Shown: positions 63,438 through 64,000 of the stretch, one piece after another
Layout: the number at the start of each line of letters is the position of its first letter
Position numbering within the stretch: position 1 is the first letter of the stretch
From: Plasmodiophora brassicae
Taxonomy: Eukaryota > Endomyxa: Phytomyxea > Phytomyxea > Plasmodiophorida
DNA length: 64,000 nucleotides
Assembly (NCBI GenBank): GCA_036867785.1
Contig: CP145421.1
Coordinates: 744,001-808,000, forward strand
Reading direction: 5' to 3'
The notes under the pieces: model-generated
What the model was told of the DNA's origin: nothing
Databases searched by the model: none
What the model saw: the letters and a program-made list of their open reading frames with translations, nothing else
Translations under genes and position numbers: made by a program

Positions 63438-64000
63438 CTATCTGTGTATGGAGCTAGGCGCTATGGACGACGGCGAATCAACTAGCTTGTGCTGCGACCG
63501 CAAGACAAACGCATGCGACAAAACGGCCGTCAGGTCTGCCTCCGTCCACGACGATGTCGGATCGTTCTGAAGCGTCGACAAGATATGCTCCATATCCATG
63601 TTCTGTTGGGATAGCAACAGTCAAACATTGCAAGGAATGTACACAACCTGGGACGCAAACAGGCCTTCAGATTTGGTGCGAACGTCAGCAGGAACGCAGC
63701 GCAGACGAAGACATGGAAGCCGGCAAACCCTTTCTCCTCAGAGAAGTACGTGTCCCACAAGCGCACGATCAGCGGCAGCGACAGTTCCCGCATGAGGAAC
63801 TGTAGGAACAGTTAGCCGTCGAGCAATAGTCAGCGTTTGAGGCAATCGTACGCAATTCATCCAGCGGTATGCAAAGAAACTGTACTGGACTTCTTGCGAT
63901 GCCAGGTGCTCATTAAGGCGCGCTGTGAAACCAGCTCGCTCAGCAGGTGAATATCGCCGTCCGAAGGTACGCATGCTTACGGTCGATGATACCCATGAGG
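63438..64000 (-). CDS. TBC-domain Rab GTPase-activating protein, TBC1D22/Gyp1-like (5' end outside window)
   Basis: Accelerates GTP hydrolysis on Rab proteins. The three or four exons present cover the C-terminal half of the TBC domain: LNEHLASQEVQYSFFAYRWM, an intron, LMRELSLPLIVRLWDTYFSE with FAGFHVFVCAAFLLTF, another intron, then NMDMEHILSTLQNDPTSSWT and ADLTAVLSHAFVLRSQHKLV, ending at TAG 63438-63440. Human TBC1D22 reads YLQFAFRWMNNLLMRE and TIRLWDTYQSE at these places. The catalytic Arg and Gln fingers lie upstream, outside the window. The first exon near 63900-64000 is uncertain at its edges. Confidence 0.8.

Overview
This is a compact, GC-rich, intron-dense eukaryotic nuclear window. 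Introns are short (about 50-67 nt, GT-AG), intergenic gaps are often under 150 bp, and every recognisable protein is eukaryotic (26S proteasome Rpn2, eIF3l, eS25, a CDK12-type kinase, a HECT ligase, F-BAR/RhoGAP, RGS). Ciliary-type genes (an EF-hand/WD40 protein, a MORN protein), a kinase with an HLD catalytic loop and the gene density would suit a zoosporic protist such as a plasmodiophorid (Rhizaria). That placement is inference; no marker gene fixes it.

Layout. 1-6.8 kb: 3' end of a phospholipase D, then a minus-strand run (secreted LamG-like protein, OB-fold protein, TMEM33, a small membrane protein, a membrane-anchored PRPP synthetase), and a tail-anchored Dabb protein on plus. 7-12.7 kb: neutral sphingomyelinase facing an NTPDase, then an unrecognised gene. 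12.9-26.3 kb: one giant HECT ubiquitin ligase. 26.5-37.6 kb: a small tail-anchored protein, eIF3l, a NIPA-type Mg transporter, the EF-hand/WD40 protein, eS25, an uncertain gene and the CDK. 38-43.7 kb: a striking protein made of tandem Cys-Pro modules, divergent from Rpn2.

44-49.8 kb is the unusual part. A segment holding a small orphan gene, UQCRH and the end of an RGS/cyclic-nucleotide gene is present twice in direct orientation. UQCRH is intact only in the first copy and the RGS gene only in the second, so each duplicate has lost the gene the other kept. The orphan gene also has an inverted, frameshifted copy, and a perfect 59-bp-arm foldback element with TA ends supplies the stop codon of its second direct copy.

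50-64 kb: a Zn-finger ORF, a coiled-coil protein, a MORN protein, GDP-mannose 4,6-dehydratase, mitochondrial uL4, a PPTC7-like phosphatase, an SLC30A10-like cation exporter, a small FAM32A-like protein, an F-BAR/RhoGAP/WW protein, an HLD-type kinase and the 3' end of a TBC1D22-like RabGAP.

Functional themes are lipid signalling (PLD, sphingomyelinase), proteostasis (HECT, Rpn2), translation (eIF3l, eS25, uL4m), small-GTPase and G-protein control (RhoGAP, RabGAP, RGS) and metal or organelle transport. There is no operon-like grouping. No virus-like element, tRNA, rRNA or CRISPR was recognised. Several gene models are joined from exons by eye, so exact splice sites are predictions.
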